A DNA stretch of 64,000 nt from Mytilus edulis. Taxonomy: Eukaryota > Mollusca > Bivalvia > Mytilida > Mytilidae. Position 1 is the first letter of the stretch. The number at the start of each line of letters is the position of its first letter. Below the pieces are notes generated by a model that was not told where the DNA came from, did not search any database, and was given only the letters and a program-made list of their open reading frames with translations. The stretch covers positions 50,497,062-50,561,061 of the forward strand of contig NC_092346.1 of the NCBI RefSeq assembly GCF_963676685.1, in the 5' to 3' direction. A program made the translations under genes and the position numbers. Of the stretch, positions 1-10,628 are shown in pieces.

Positions 1-660
1 ATGGTAAGAATTAAAAAATAGATTGAACTATTCATCCAAGAGTATGTAAATGCACCATGGATTTTATTATGTACACATGTAGATCAAACATTTTTAAAAT
101 GATTTCCAAATAAAATTTTTTAATTATACTGGTACCGGTAATCATACGGGTATATAAGAATAAAGAAAGGTTATAAGATTGCCAACTACACAACTATCAA
201 TAAGTGAAGCAAATTACAGTCACCATAAGACATTCAGCAATGAGCAAAATCGTTATGAATTTTAATAATACAACCACTTGAATATCACAATAGGTACTCA
301 TATTCATCATTCTAATCTCTGATGCATAACTTTGAAGGTAGATTTTTCTGAAATCGGTAATATTAATATTGCATTTTTGTCCATTTATTAAAAAATCACA
401 AGAATAGATGCATGCATAATTTCTGAATTTACAGTACCAGTTTTAAAGTAAGCAATAAGAGGCCCTGAATATGACAAAATGTGAAACAATTTTAAACACG
501 AAAACCAACGCAATGATTCATGAAAAAAGAATAAACGAAAATTAATCAAGACACACATTGATTACTTTTTCGTCCTTATTTGCTAATAATTGTATCAGAT
601 GATGTTTAAATTTTTATATAGGTTTGGTCATTTGTTTTAGAATGTTTATTTCTTTTTCAG
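1..660. other. AT-rich sequence, possibly intronic
   Basis: No exon, RNA gene or recognisable repeat seen. It ends in a polypyrimidine tract and CAG at 650-660. If the short exon that follows is real, this is the last intron of a gene entering from the left. Confidence 0.3.
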
Positions 661-699
661 GGAACTCTGGCTGCCGCATACATTGATTATGTGATATAA
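661..699 (+). CDS. Possible terminal exon of an unidentified gene
   Basis: A good acceptor (TTTCTTTTTCAG, ending at 660) precedes a short open stretch that reads GTLAAAYIDYVI and then TAA when translated in phase 0. The composition looks like a protein C-terminus, but twelve residues do not identify a family. The upstream exons would lie left of the window. Support is only the splice signal and codon sense; chance is a real alternative. Confidence 0.3.
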   Translation, partial: GTLAAAYIDYVI

Positions 700-1945
700 C
701 AGTGAAGAATGTTATTCAGAAACTTTTTGTATATGTTTCCAAAAATGCAATTTTTTACACAAAAAGAAAACAAAAAAAAAGGACTGTGTAAAGATTCACC
801 ACTTTCAACTAGATTGGAAGCTTGTATTTAAAATTTCAAAATTACTCTTACTTTTCTTGTCGTACTTATAGAAACTGAACGTTATATGTTTCATAATTTA
901 GATCTTATTCGTTATTCCCCCAACCCCCTGTAACTCTGTTTCATTTTTACTTTGAAAATGAAATGAAACAGAAACAATTTACTTGTAAACTTAATAATGG
1001 TCTGTCTAGTCCAAAAGCTTTCAGTCGGTTAAGAATGGAGAATCTAAAAAAAAATTGAAAAAGAATATATTGTGTTTTTGTGTTTCCTGAATTGTTACAT
1101 ATTTTTCCAACTTTTTGTTATTTTTTTGCAGTGCTTTTAGCTAAAAAAATTAAATTATTTCACTAGAAGCAGAGTAGAACATATTGGTGAAAACAGATTG
1201 ATTGATTGATAGAATTTTGGTGTATAATGCCACTTTTCAGCCCAATTTGTAATATCTTGATGGCCATTTTTTATGGGTTGAAAAAGTTAAAAGTAACAGT
1301 AGATACCCACCAACTTTTCCCCCAGGGAACTGTCAATTCTAGTCAATTAAGCTTGGTTTGAATTCTCAACCTCATTTTGACATGCTAGAGATACAATAAT
1401 ACTTCTAAGACCACTGCCACTAATGCCCTTAGGTAAAAATTTAAAGTACTAAATTAGTTTTTGAAATGTGTTGTAGTTTTTACATACCGTGTTATTTTTT
1501 CATTTTGATTATTCTATATTTTGTATTGTTGTTAAATATAGGAAGGATTTGGAGTCTCGACAGGGTCATATTGTCAAGGCAAGGGGAGATAATTCCCTTG
1601 TTATATTCCTCATACATTTTGTACTTTAAATTTAGTGTTTTTATGGGATATAATTTTTTTATTTAAATATTCACTTTTGTACACATTTTCTTTAAATATC
1701 AGATGTATACTAGCTTAAATGACTATTATTTAGAGCTCTGTAAATAAAAAAAAATATGTAAACAAAGCTCTACATATAGATAATAGATTTGGAGGGTTTG
1801 AGAAATAGTGGGTAACTACAATTGATGAGGGGAAATTTTCAAAAAAACTGATTTTGTTAAAACTGTAAAGTGCATCTGATATTTTTTTTGTTATACATGT
1901 ATAATGTTATTTCTGAAAGCAAATGGACAATAAGATAATGAGGAC
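700..1945. other. Intergenic, AT-rich
   Basis: No gene or clear repeat recognised. A short open frame near 1466-1666 has a composition typical of AT-rich noise. An AATAAA lies near 1743, too far from 699 to be claimed as that gene's poly(A) signal. Confidence 0.3.
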
Positions 1946-2756
1946 ATGGACCTCCTTGGCAGTTATAATAGCAGCTCTAAGGAAGATGGTCAATTATATC
2001 TTCAACCAAGTCTGAGGCTATACCAGAAAAAATCTGTGGTGAGTTGAAATGTTCCACAAAATTTATAATAATATTATTATAGACTTTTAAAACTTTTTAT
2101 TTATTAAGGGGTTTTGTGTGATATTGAAGATATCTGCATCATTTCATAACATTTCAAATTTTTTGAAATTTTTATATTTTTGTCAAAGGGTCAAAGTAAA
2201 TACTTTGTCAAAATTTTAAGAAAATAAAAAGAGCCAAATTAATTTTAGTTAAAGTGTTAGGTACCACCTTAATTTTATCTTTTAAACATTTTTTTTATTT
2301 CAGGTTGTTGAAATTACAATGTTTTCCTGGTGTTGGGAGTAAGACATGGATATCTGATATTGTTAACATGTTGGTAGGTATTAAAGCTTTTATTTTTAAT
2401 AATTTTAATAGTATTTGACATCAATAAATTTTTTGAAGGTTTGAAATACTATACAATATGATGAAATACAAGTTTATTTTTTGCTAACTTAACAAAATTG
2501 AAAATGTAAATGGGGACTGTGTTGGAGAGATAAAAAAAACCTTACAAAGGGCAAAAAACATAACCATTAGTTTGATTTTGAATACCAATTATTTTCTTGC
2601 AGATTTTTGTTTGTTATCTGAACTTTTAAACAATTATTATGATGTACATATTTTTTGAAAGTTGAGAATAACTGACCTTGAACTTTGTTTTACAGGTTAG
2701 CATCACAAGTTTTCTTGGGGTTACTTGCTTGGGGAGTTACTAGAGCTGTTTCAAGG
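1946..2756 (+). CDS. Possible small three-exon gene, membrane-segment protein
   Basis: Three short exons join in frame with canonical sites: 1946-2038 (donor GTGAGT), 2304-2338 (acceptor TTTATTTCAG, donor GTAAGA) and 2697-2755 (acceptor TTTTACAG, donor GTGAGA). The first starts with ATG and gives 31 residues rich in Ser, Gln, Tyr and Leu. The second gives VVEITMFSWCW. The third gives LASQVFLGLLAWGVTRAVS, a hydrophobic stretch that could be a membrane segment. Phases 0 and 2 match across both introns. The next good acceptor (ending at 3857) leads to an immediate stop in this phase, so the protein would be only about 63 residues. One base earlier or later that exon would read ESVTVAALYGKILRQ and stop. 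No family recognised. Confidence 0.35.
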
Positions 2757-4282
2757 TGAGAATATATTAATCAACAAACAATTTAAATTTATTTATTATA
2801 CATGTATCTAATTTTAAATGCCCCTAGATATCTATATATCTATCCTAAATATATGTCAATGTAAAATGTTGTACCTTTACTTTAGAAGTGTATCTATATA
2901 TACTGATTTGTCTCCCTTGCCCTGAACAAGATTAGGACCGAGACTACAATTAATTCCTCTATCAGTTCTTTATAACGTTTTGTCGCATTAAAAAAATTTG
3001 CCTATTCTTTTTGTCTAATTTTTGTTGTGTGCAATGTACAGTTCAAGTCCAAAAATATATGCAATTTTCAGAAAAATTGCATGTTTACATCATACAAATT
3101 TGGCCAAAACACATCCATACCCCTATAAGCAAGTCAAGAGATGTTCCAAAAAGTGTAAATACTACCTTTTTGCACCTGCCTGAATCACTCTTTCCTTTTA
3201 AAATCAGTAAAAATAAAACATCCAAAAGTTTATTTCAGGTCTCTTCTTTCATTTCCACCCCAGAAAAACTGTATGAGAAAGGGAAAGAAAAAAAATAAGG
3301 AAAAAATACACTATAACTGAAGGGAACAATGTTCATGGACAACAAAAAGTGGGGTCATTAATTGTGGTCTTGGGCCAGATGTGAAGGGGAGATAATCTGA
3401 TATCAAGTAAAACCTTAAGCTATCATAAAAATGATGATCATGTATGATAACTGCTTTACATTCAGTCATTCAAATTTTCATTACAAATTTCAAAAGAATT
3501 TATTCCTACTTTTTATCATGAAGAAAAGTTTGTTTGCATCTCAGTAAGGGTCAATAAAACAACAAATAACAAAATATTCATTAAATTTTACTTTTTATTA
3601 AGTGAACTTACCAGCAGCTTCTGCATTCAATGTGTTAAATATTTCCAATAATTGCTCAGGTATTTGATGTCAAGTCTCATAATTGTAAAGTTTGGAAAAT
3701 TTATTTTTGTGTATTGACAGATTTCAGTAAAATGAAGTAGCAAAAATAAGAAGAGTTTTCACATTAATTGATATGTTTTTTTTTAAATCGAATTTTATTA
3801 TATACCCTTAAGATTATTTTGATAAAATGATTGAAACTTAACTTTATTTCTTTTCAGTTGAAAGTGTAACAGTTGCTGCCTTGTATGGTAAAATCCTCAG
3901 ACAATAATCCTGTAAACAATCGGATGAACTGTTACTATCTCTATTGGAACAATCTGTAGACCGTAGTCTTGTAAGCAGAATGAGTTTTTAACAAATTGTA
4001 TTTTAATTGCTGTATTGAATTTCACAGTGATATTGTTGTCTTTTTTCAAAACTACCTCTACCGTTTTTTATTGGGAAAAATGCATATTTTTTTATTGAAA
4101 TTGGGAAATTTGTACATTTTATTCTAAACACATCTCCAATTTTTTGCTGACCTTTGCTGTCTTTTTTGCACTGTTTTTTCATGTATATTTTGGCCGTATA
4201 TTTTGGTTGTCAGACATTTTCAACCTGAAAGGTACTTTTCGGAGAGGGGAAAGAAACAGAAGCAATGATGGTACTTTATGCA
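2757..4282. other. Intron or flank of the possible small gene
   Basis: Contains a strong acceptor (TTTCTTTTCAG at 3847-3857) followed by about 120 bp that may be the last exon or 3' UTR of the preceding candidate. A second acceptor-like site ends at 3238. No repeat recognised. Confidence 0.25.
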
Positions 4283-4932
4283 TTTTATACACAACACAAT
4301 TTAAGATTTATGTTTATTAATAAAATATCAAAACATACTAAAACTACAACTAAATAAACTGTATCATAACAGTACATATCTTTCTACATTGTATGACAAA
4401 CTATATAATACATTATTGGCTTTCTGGGGGCTACTCATTCACTTAAGAGAATTGAAATAAACATTTCAAACTATTCAAAATATGAGAAAATAAATTCAAA
4501 ACTTATCAAAATATGAAAAAAATAAAAATAAGCGATTAGTAAAAAATGTTCCTGTGGCGATCCCCAGGAATGAACCTATTTGTTCCTCGGCAGGAATGAA
4601 CCTATTTCCTGGGGTGATCCCTAGGAATGAACCTAGTTCCTGGGGCGATCCCCAGGAATGAACCTATTTCCTCGACAGGAATGGACCTAATTCCTGCGGC
4701 GACCCCCAGGAATGAACCTAGTTCCTGGGGCGATCCCCAGGAATGAACCTATTTGTTCCTCGACAGGAATGAACCTAATTCCTGGGCCGATCCCCAGGAA
4801 TGAACCTAATTGCTCCTGGGCGATCCCAGCGTAGTAAAAATACTACTTAAAATACAATTTGTTCCTCGACAGGAATTACCTATCTGATGTATTATTGAAT
4901 TGGGGGAGTATGATTCCCCTGGAATTAAAAGC
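4283..4932. repeat. 650-bp direct repeat, copy 1 (contains minisatellite)
   Basis: Matches 5564-6213 at a constant offset of 1281 bp, with no difference found on reading. The inner part (about 4550-4830) is a short tandem array built on the motif GGCGATCCCCAGGAATGAAC. It ends in a piece resembling the larger satellite further right (GGCGATCCCAGCGTAGTA). Confidence 0.9.
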
Positions 4933-5354
4933 AAAGGCACATATCATTTCATAAGAGTAGCCCCTAAACAAGAGATGAACAAATATATATATATATTTAA
5001 ACTAACAAACAAGATATATAAAAGAAAATATAACATGTCATATAGCAATTTCAAATCACTCTTTCTATAACTTCAATTTGTATAGATGATATATTTTAGA
5101 CTTCGCAGGAATGCATTGCATGAAAACACTTTAGCTTGAATGAAAATATAACAAACTAAACAACTATATGAATATTCTAAACAGAAATAACAGAAATACC
5201 AAGAACTTGCAGTCAGAATTACACAATATTGATCTGACTGTAACTTAGAGTAACACCTTTAAATTTTAACATATTTTAATACATCCATATCATACCTATC
5301 ACGTAAGCTAAATACCCAGTTAATGCACCGGTGTAGTTGGGGCTGGTGGGTGGG
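4933..5354. other. Unique spacer between repeat copies
   Basis: AT-rich spacer of about 420 bp separating the first 650-bp repeat from the first 211-bp repeat. I found no counterpart in the much longer spacer (6214-10417) of the second set. Confidence 0.6.
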
Positions 5355-5565
5355 ATAACTGATTGTAATTGCATCAAATACAACGATGCTTCCTCTCAAT
5401 TCATCAACAATACTCTAACCCCCCTCTAGGGCACTATTCCTACTAAGCTAAAAAAAGATGTTATGTAATTTCCTAAGAATAGACTAGATACCTGCCTGCT
5501 GAAATCATTGATAACAGATACATTGTATTGTGTATAAACTATAATTTAATAAATCAAATTTCCTT
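5355..5565. repeat. 211-bp direct repeat, copy 1
   Basis: Matches 10418-10628 at an offset of 5063 bp. Its right end coincides, with two shared bases, with the left end of the second 650-bp repeat. Confidence 0.9.
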
Positions 5566-6213
5566 TTATACACAACACAATTTAAGATTTATGTTTATTA
5601 ATAAAATATCAAAACATACTAAAACTACAACTAAATAAACTGTATCATAACAGTACATATCTTTCTACATTGTATGACAAACTATATAATACATTATTGG
5701 CTTTCTGGGGGCTACTCATTCACTTAAGAGAATTGAAATAAACATTTCAAACTATTCAAAATATGAGAAAATAAATTCAAAACTTATCAAAATATGAAAA
5801 AAATAAAAATAAGCGATTAGTAAAAAATGTTCCTGTGGCGATCCCCAGGAATGAACCTATTTGTTCCTCGGCAGGAATGAACCTATTTCCTGGGGTGATC
5901 CCTAGGAATGAACCTAGTTCCTGGGGCGATCCCCAGGAATGAACCTATTTCCTCGACAGGAATGGACCTAATTCCTGCGGCGACCCCCAGGAATGAACCT
6001 AGTTCCTGGGGCGATCCCCAGGAATGAACCTATTTGTTCCTCGACAGGAATGAACCTAATTCCTGGGCCGATCCCCAGGAATGAACCTAATTGCTCCTGG
6101 GCGATCCCAGCGTAGTAAAAATACTACTTAAAATACAATTTGTTCCTCGACAGGAATTACCTATCTGATGTATTATTGAATTGGGGGAGTATGATTCCCC
6201 TGGAATTAAAAGC
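5564..6213. repeat. 650-bp direct repeat, copy 2
   Basis: Second copy of 4283-4932, with no difference seen. Both copies end at the same base (GGAATTAAAAGC) and then diverge completely. Confidence 0.9.
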
Positions 6214-6369
6214 CAAATGAAATGAGTTCATAAAATGAAAGAATGAAAGCCCCCAAGAAATAATAATGCTAGCAAAAACAAATGTAAAAAAAAAAAAAAA
6301 TTACATTAACAATACAATAATTTCAAAAACAACACATTTCTGTTGTGCTTTAAAAAGAACCCTCTACCA

Positions 6370-6900
6370 GTTCTGAAAGAGTGATCACAGTAATCACTTC
6401 TCTCTAACCAAGACGGATAAAATAACTCTGTCTACATAGTTAAAGTTCTTGCGTTTAATGCTTAAAGAAGTGTGACTAGTTCTGACACATTAACTATGAA
6501 TGCATGAATCAAGGTATCGTCCTCCTTATATATTCCGGTGCTATATAGTTCTGAAGTCTGCATCAAGATATAGCTATCCTCATATCTAGTGCTTAATAGT
6601 TCTGAATTCTGCATCCGAAAACGATAGGTTAAAATAAACAAGTTGAACTGTTGTCTAACACATTATACTATATATGAAGGCAGGCATCAGGGTATTGTTT
6701 TCTTATATATAACGGTGCTATAAAGTTCTGAAGTCTTCATCCGAAAAACGAAGGTTTTAATGTCTGTATCTGTATTTTCCTGTAAAATAAAATAAAAGAA
6801 ACAACCTGGGAAGTCTTAGTAATCCTTAAACAAGAGAGTCTAAGTGGAAATACTCGCTGAGTTAAATATAACACATTAATACATAATAAAAGATAATATG
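6370..6900. repeat. Decayed tandem repeat left of the satellite
   Basis: Irregular repeats built on AGTTCTGAAGTCTGCATC and GGTATCGTCCTCCTTATATA-like phrases, recurring about every 60-170 bp. They look like old, diverged monomers flanking the homogeneous array. Confidence 0.5.
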
Positions 6901-8290
6901 ACCTGTGGCGATCCAGCAGGCGTAGTACAATACACATAATTAAATTAACCTGTAGCGATCAAGCAGGCATAGTACAGTATACATTAAGATAATGAATGAT
7001 CTGTGGCGATGCAGCAAGTACAATACGTGATCCAGCAGGCGTAGTACAATATACATAAATAAAATAACCTGTGGCGATCCAGCAGATGTAGTACAATTCA
7101 TGTATACATAAATAAAATTACCTGTGGCGATCCAGCAGGCGTAGTACAATATATATAAATAAATAACCTGTGGCGATCCAGCAGGCGTAGTACAATACAC
7201 ATAAATAAAATAACCTGTGGCGATCCATCAAATGTAGTGCAATATACAAAATAAGAAAATGACCTGTGGCGATCCAGCAGGCGTAGTACATACACATAAA
7301 TAGACAGAATGACCTGTGGCGATCCAGCAGGTGTAGTACAGTATACATAAAGAGAATGAATGACCTGTGGCGATCCAGCAGGGTGATACGACCTGTGGCG
7401 ATCCAACAGGCGTAGTACAATACACATAAATAGAATGACCTGTGGCGATCCAGCAGGTGTAGTACAGTATACATAAAGAGAATGAATGACCTGTGGCGAT
7501 CCAGCAGGGTGATACGACCTGTGGCGATCCAACAGGTGTAGTACAATACACATAAATAGAATGACCTGTGGCGATCCAGCAGGTGTAGTACAGTATACAT
7601 AAAGAGAATGAATGACCTGTGGCGATCCAGCAGGGTGATACGACCTGTGGCGATCCAACAGGCGTAGTACAATACACATAAATAGAATGACCTGTGGCGA
7701 TCCAGCAGGTGTAGTACAGTATACATAAAGAGAATGAATGACCTGTGGCGATCCAGCAGGATGATACGACCTGTGGCGATCCAACAGGCGTAGTACAATA
7801 CACATAAATAGAATGACCTGTGGCGATCCAGCAGGTGTAGTACAGTATACATAAAGAGAATGAATGACCTGTGGCGATCCAGCAGGGTGATACGACCTGT
7901 GGCGATCCAACAGGCGTAGTACAATACACATAAATAGAATGACCTGTGGCGATCCAGCAGGTGTAGTACAGTATACATAAAGAGAATGAATGACCTGTGG
8001 CGATCCAACAGGCGTAGTACAATACACATAAATAGAATGACCTGTGGCGATCCAGCAGGTGTAGTACAGTATACATAAAGAGAATGAATGACCTGTGGCG
8101 ATCCAGCAGGGTGATACGACCTGTGGCGATCCAACAGGCGTAGTACAATACACATAAATAGAATGACCTGTGGCGATCCAGCAGGTGTAGTACATTATAC
8201 ATAAAGAGAATGAATGACCTGTGGCGATCCAGCAGGGTGATACGACCTGTGGCGATCCAACAGGCGTAGTACAATACACATAAATAGAAT
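6898..8290. repeat. Minisatellite with a 126-bp higher-order unit
   Basis: Every monomer starts GACCTGTGGCGATCCA. Left of 7311 the monomers are 45-60 bp and diverged. From 7311 the array is a higher-order repeat of three monomers (51, 28 and 47 bp). Units begin at 7311, 7437, 7563, 7689, 7815, 7941, 8039 and 8165. The 7941 unit lacks the 28-bp monomer and is 98 bp long. Long minus-strand open frames here are by-products of the repetition. Confidence 0.95.

Positions 8291-8292
<2 letters not shown>

Positions 8293-8346
<54 letters not shown>
8293..8346. repeat. T homopolymer, 54 nt
   Basis: Uninterrupted T run at the right edge of the homogeneous satellite. Its length is probably variable and hard to sequence accurately. 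Confidence 0.95.
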
Positions 8347-8348
<2 letters not shown>

Positions 8349-9060
8349 GACCTGAAATATAATATATGTAACTGTACTGTATGAAATGTACACCTGGGGA
8401 GATCCCTGCATGTGTGGAGCAATCTAGACTAAAGATATAAACACAATAAATAAATGTGTGCTACATGTACTATGTGCTGAAATATAATAGATATAAAATA
8501 AATACATACATGTATGCATAACAATACTGAGAAATGTCCATCTTGGAAGATCCTGGAATGTGTAAAATAATCTAGTATAGAGATAGCAAATAGAATAGCG
8601 ATATGAACGTGATAAAAACTGTGTGCTTCATGTACTATGTGCTGAAATATATATACATTTAAATTCATATAATTCTTAATATACCGTACGAAATATACAC
8701 CTGAAGAGATCTTGGACGGTTGTGGAACCCTCAGGAATAAATATAAATATGATAAAAACTGTGCTATGTGATGAAATATCATACATATAAAATAAATACA
8801 TATGACTGAGAAATGTCCTGGAAGGTGTAGAATAATCTAGAATAGAGATACATGTACATGCAGCAATCTAAAATAGCAATATGAACATGATAAATACTGT
8901 GCTTCTGTACTACATGTATGTGGAATATAATACATGTACATAAAATATAAATTCATACTAAATGTACGAAATTTTAACCTGAAGAGATCTCTGTCGGTGT
9001 GGAACAATCTAGAATAGAGATAAAGATACCGTGTGATACTATGTGCTAAAATATGAGACA
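8347..9060. repeat. Decayed long-period tandem repeat
   Basis: Three to four copies of a unit of roughly 150-300 bp, recognised by GTGCTGAAATATAATA, GAGATC followed by CTGG, and GGAACAATCTAGAATAGAGA. The arrangement (gatc phrase, then a short spacer) recalls the satellite monomer, so these may be distant relatives. Confidence 0.55.
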
Positions 9061-9471
9061 TTAATACATAGTATTACTTATTTAAATACATGTATGTGTC
9101 TGCTGTTATTACAGATGTATGTTGTGCTTATCAATAAAATAAAAAAATATTACTTATACTTAACAAAGGCAAAGTTTCCACCAATCCAATACATTCAGTT
9201 GCATATCCTTAAGAAGTTCAGACAATATACGTGCTGAGTATACATATCTTCGAATCTCCATGCTGCTCTTCACACCCTACTCTGCAGTAGTATATGATAA
9301 ACCTGTATACTAGCCTAGTATATGGTAAACCCGGTGTGTTCTGTATGATCTAAGCGTTCCCTCAGTGCCCTTGGACTAGTGTTGAAGAACTGCGGAATTA
9401 ATACATTGTAAGGACTAATCTGGAACTATATCTACGTTGAAGCAAAGTGTCCACCAGACGCAGTGGTTCTG
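9061..9471. other. Unassigned sequence
   Basis: Somewhat less AT-rich than its surroundings between 9235 and 9470. No splice-bounded open frame or RNA fold that I can defend. Confidence 0.25.
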
Positions 9472-9478
9472 CATAAAA

Positions 9479-9703
9479 GAGGCCCCTCATGGGGGGGTCC
9501 TAGTAATCACATAATCACCATTTTTTTGCCAATATAATCACATAATCATTAAATATTTGCTTATCTTTAGTAATCAAATAATCATAAACTAAAAAATACA
9601 GTCCTAGGTAATCAAATAATCATGAAATATTTGGCTTAATAATCAAATAATCATTAAAAAAACGGCCAAGTAATCACATAATCAAAAACCCCATGAGGGC
9701 CCT
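9479..9703. mobile_element. 225-bp MITE, hAT-like by target duplication
   Basis: Ends are inverted (GGCCCCTCATGGGG on the left, CCCCATGAGGGCC on the right). CATAAAA is present directly on both sides (9472-9478 and 9704-9710) as a 7-bp target-site duplication. The inside carries repeated TAATCAAATAATCA phrases. The 7-8 bp duplication suggests hAT; the superfamily is inference. Confidence 0.7.
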
Positions 9704-9710
9704 CATAAAA

Positions 9711-10417
9711 CCATAACAAATGTATATATCTCATGTATCATGATCACTGACTTCCGAGCCTGGGCGGTAGAAACATGCTTATCGGCTGCTTATCAAAGAA
9801 ATTAAGCATTAAAGGCAAATTGAATGTGTATGCATAGCTAGTGTGCTGATATAGCATGAGTTCAAACGTAGTGTTTATGGAATATTGAATGCCGTCGACA
9901 TAGCGATAAAACTGGCGGGCCTAATGTACGGGAAACTGTAATGATACTGACATTTGGAAAATGCTAACCAACATTTATTTATTAATTCAAGCTGTGTATT
10001 AAATATTAAACGAACGTTTACACACTTAGTCTACTCAATCGTGTAATGTTATTGTTTACAAATATGCGTTGCATTGTGGGATCGCGCACTTGAAAATGCT
10101 GTCATGGCCGAATGTCTCCATATCGAAATAAGGTCAATCAGTCATTCTCATAGCGTGAGCTGGACATCAATGTTCTTGTTCTCAACTCTACAAAAAGAGT
10201 TAATCCAGTTTCGAAATATTAAAGCTCATAATACGATTATCTGTGTTACCTGGGCGCGTACGTATCCATAGCACGTACTTGGACAGTGACATTGAAGTGA
10301 TAATAATTACTCAATCAAATGAACAATATCCAATCACTATTCCAAAGAAACGTATATCTATGTCAATATCCGTTAACATAAAAGATTTTTTCGAATATGG
10401 TTCGAAAACAGTAGATA
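9711..10417 (+). other. Unassigned region with a frame-broken open stretch
   Basis: From an ATG at 10106 a frame runs 55 residues (MAECLHIEIRSIS...) to a stop at 10269. The next frame opens about 25 bases before that stop and reads on to 10425 with sensible composition (RVRIHSTYLDSDIEVIIITQ...). Together they look like one coding stretch broken by a single indel. The upstream bases (TTGCATTGTGGGATCGCGCA) are promoter-like. Family not recognised. Confidence 0.25.
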
Positions 10418-10628
10418 ATAACTGATTGTAATTGCATCAAATACAACGATGCTTCCTCTCAATTCATCAACAATACTCTAACCCCCCTCTAGGGCACTAT
10501 TCCTACTAAGCTAAAAAAAGATGTTATGTAATTTCCTAAGAATAGACTAGATACCTGCCTGCTGAAATCATTGATAACAGATACATTGTATTGTGTATAA
10601 ACTATAATTTAATAAATCAAATTTCCTT
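10418..10628. repeat. 211-bp direct repeat, copy 2
   Basis: Second copy of 5355-5565, with no difference seen. Beyond 10628 the sequence is unrelated to what follows copy 1. Confidence 0.9.

Noticed and set aside
7261-8290. Regular repeats that resemble a CRISPR array
   Set aside because: The spacers are themselves repeated, the genome is eukaryotic, and the pattern is a higher-order minisatellite.
7098-8411. Very long minus-strand open frames (up to 437 residues) rich in CTTPAGSPQV and LLDRHRSF phrases
   Set aside because: They lie wholly in the minisatellite, are open in all three minus frames, and exist only because the 126-bp unit is a multiple of three. One runs through the T homopolymer as poly-lysine.
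5355-10628. The 211-bp direct repeats as LTRs of a 5-kb retrotransposon
   Set aside because: No TG...CA ends, primer-binding site, polypurine tract or gag/pol coding between them, and they overlap the boundary of another direct repeat pair.
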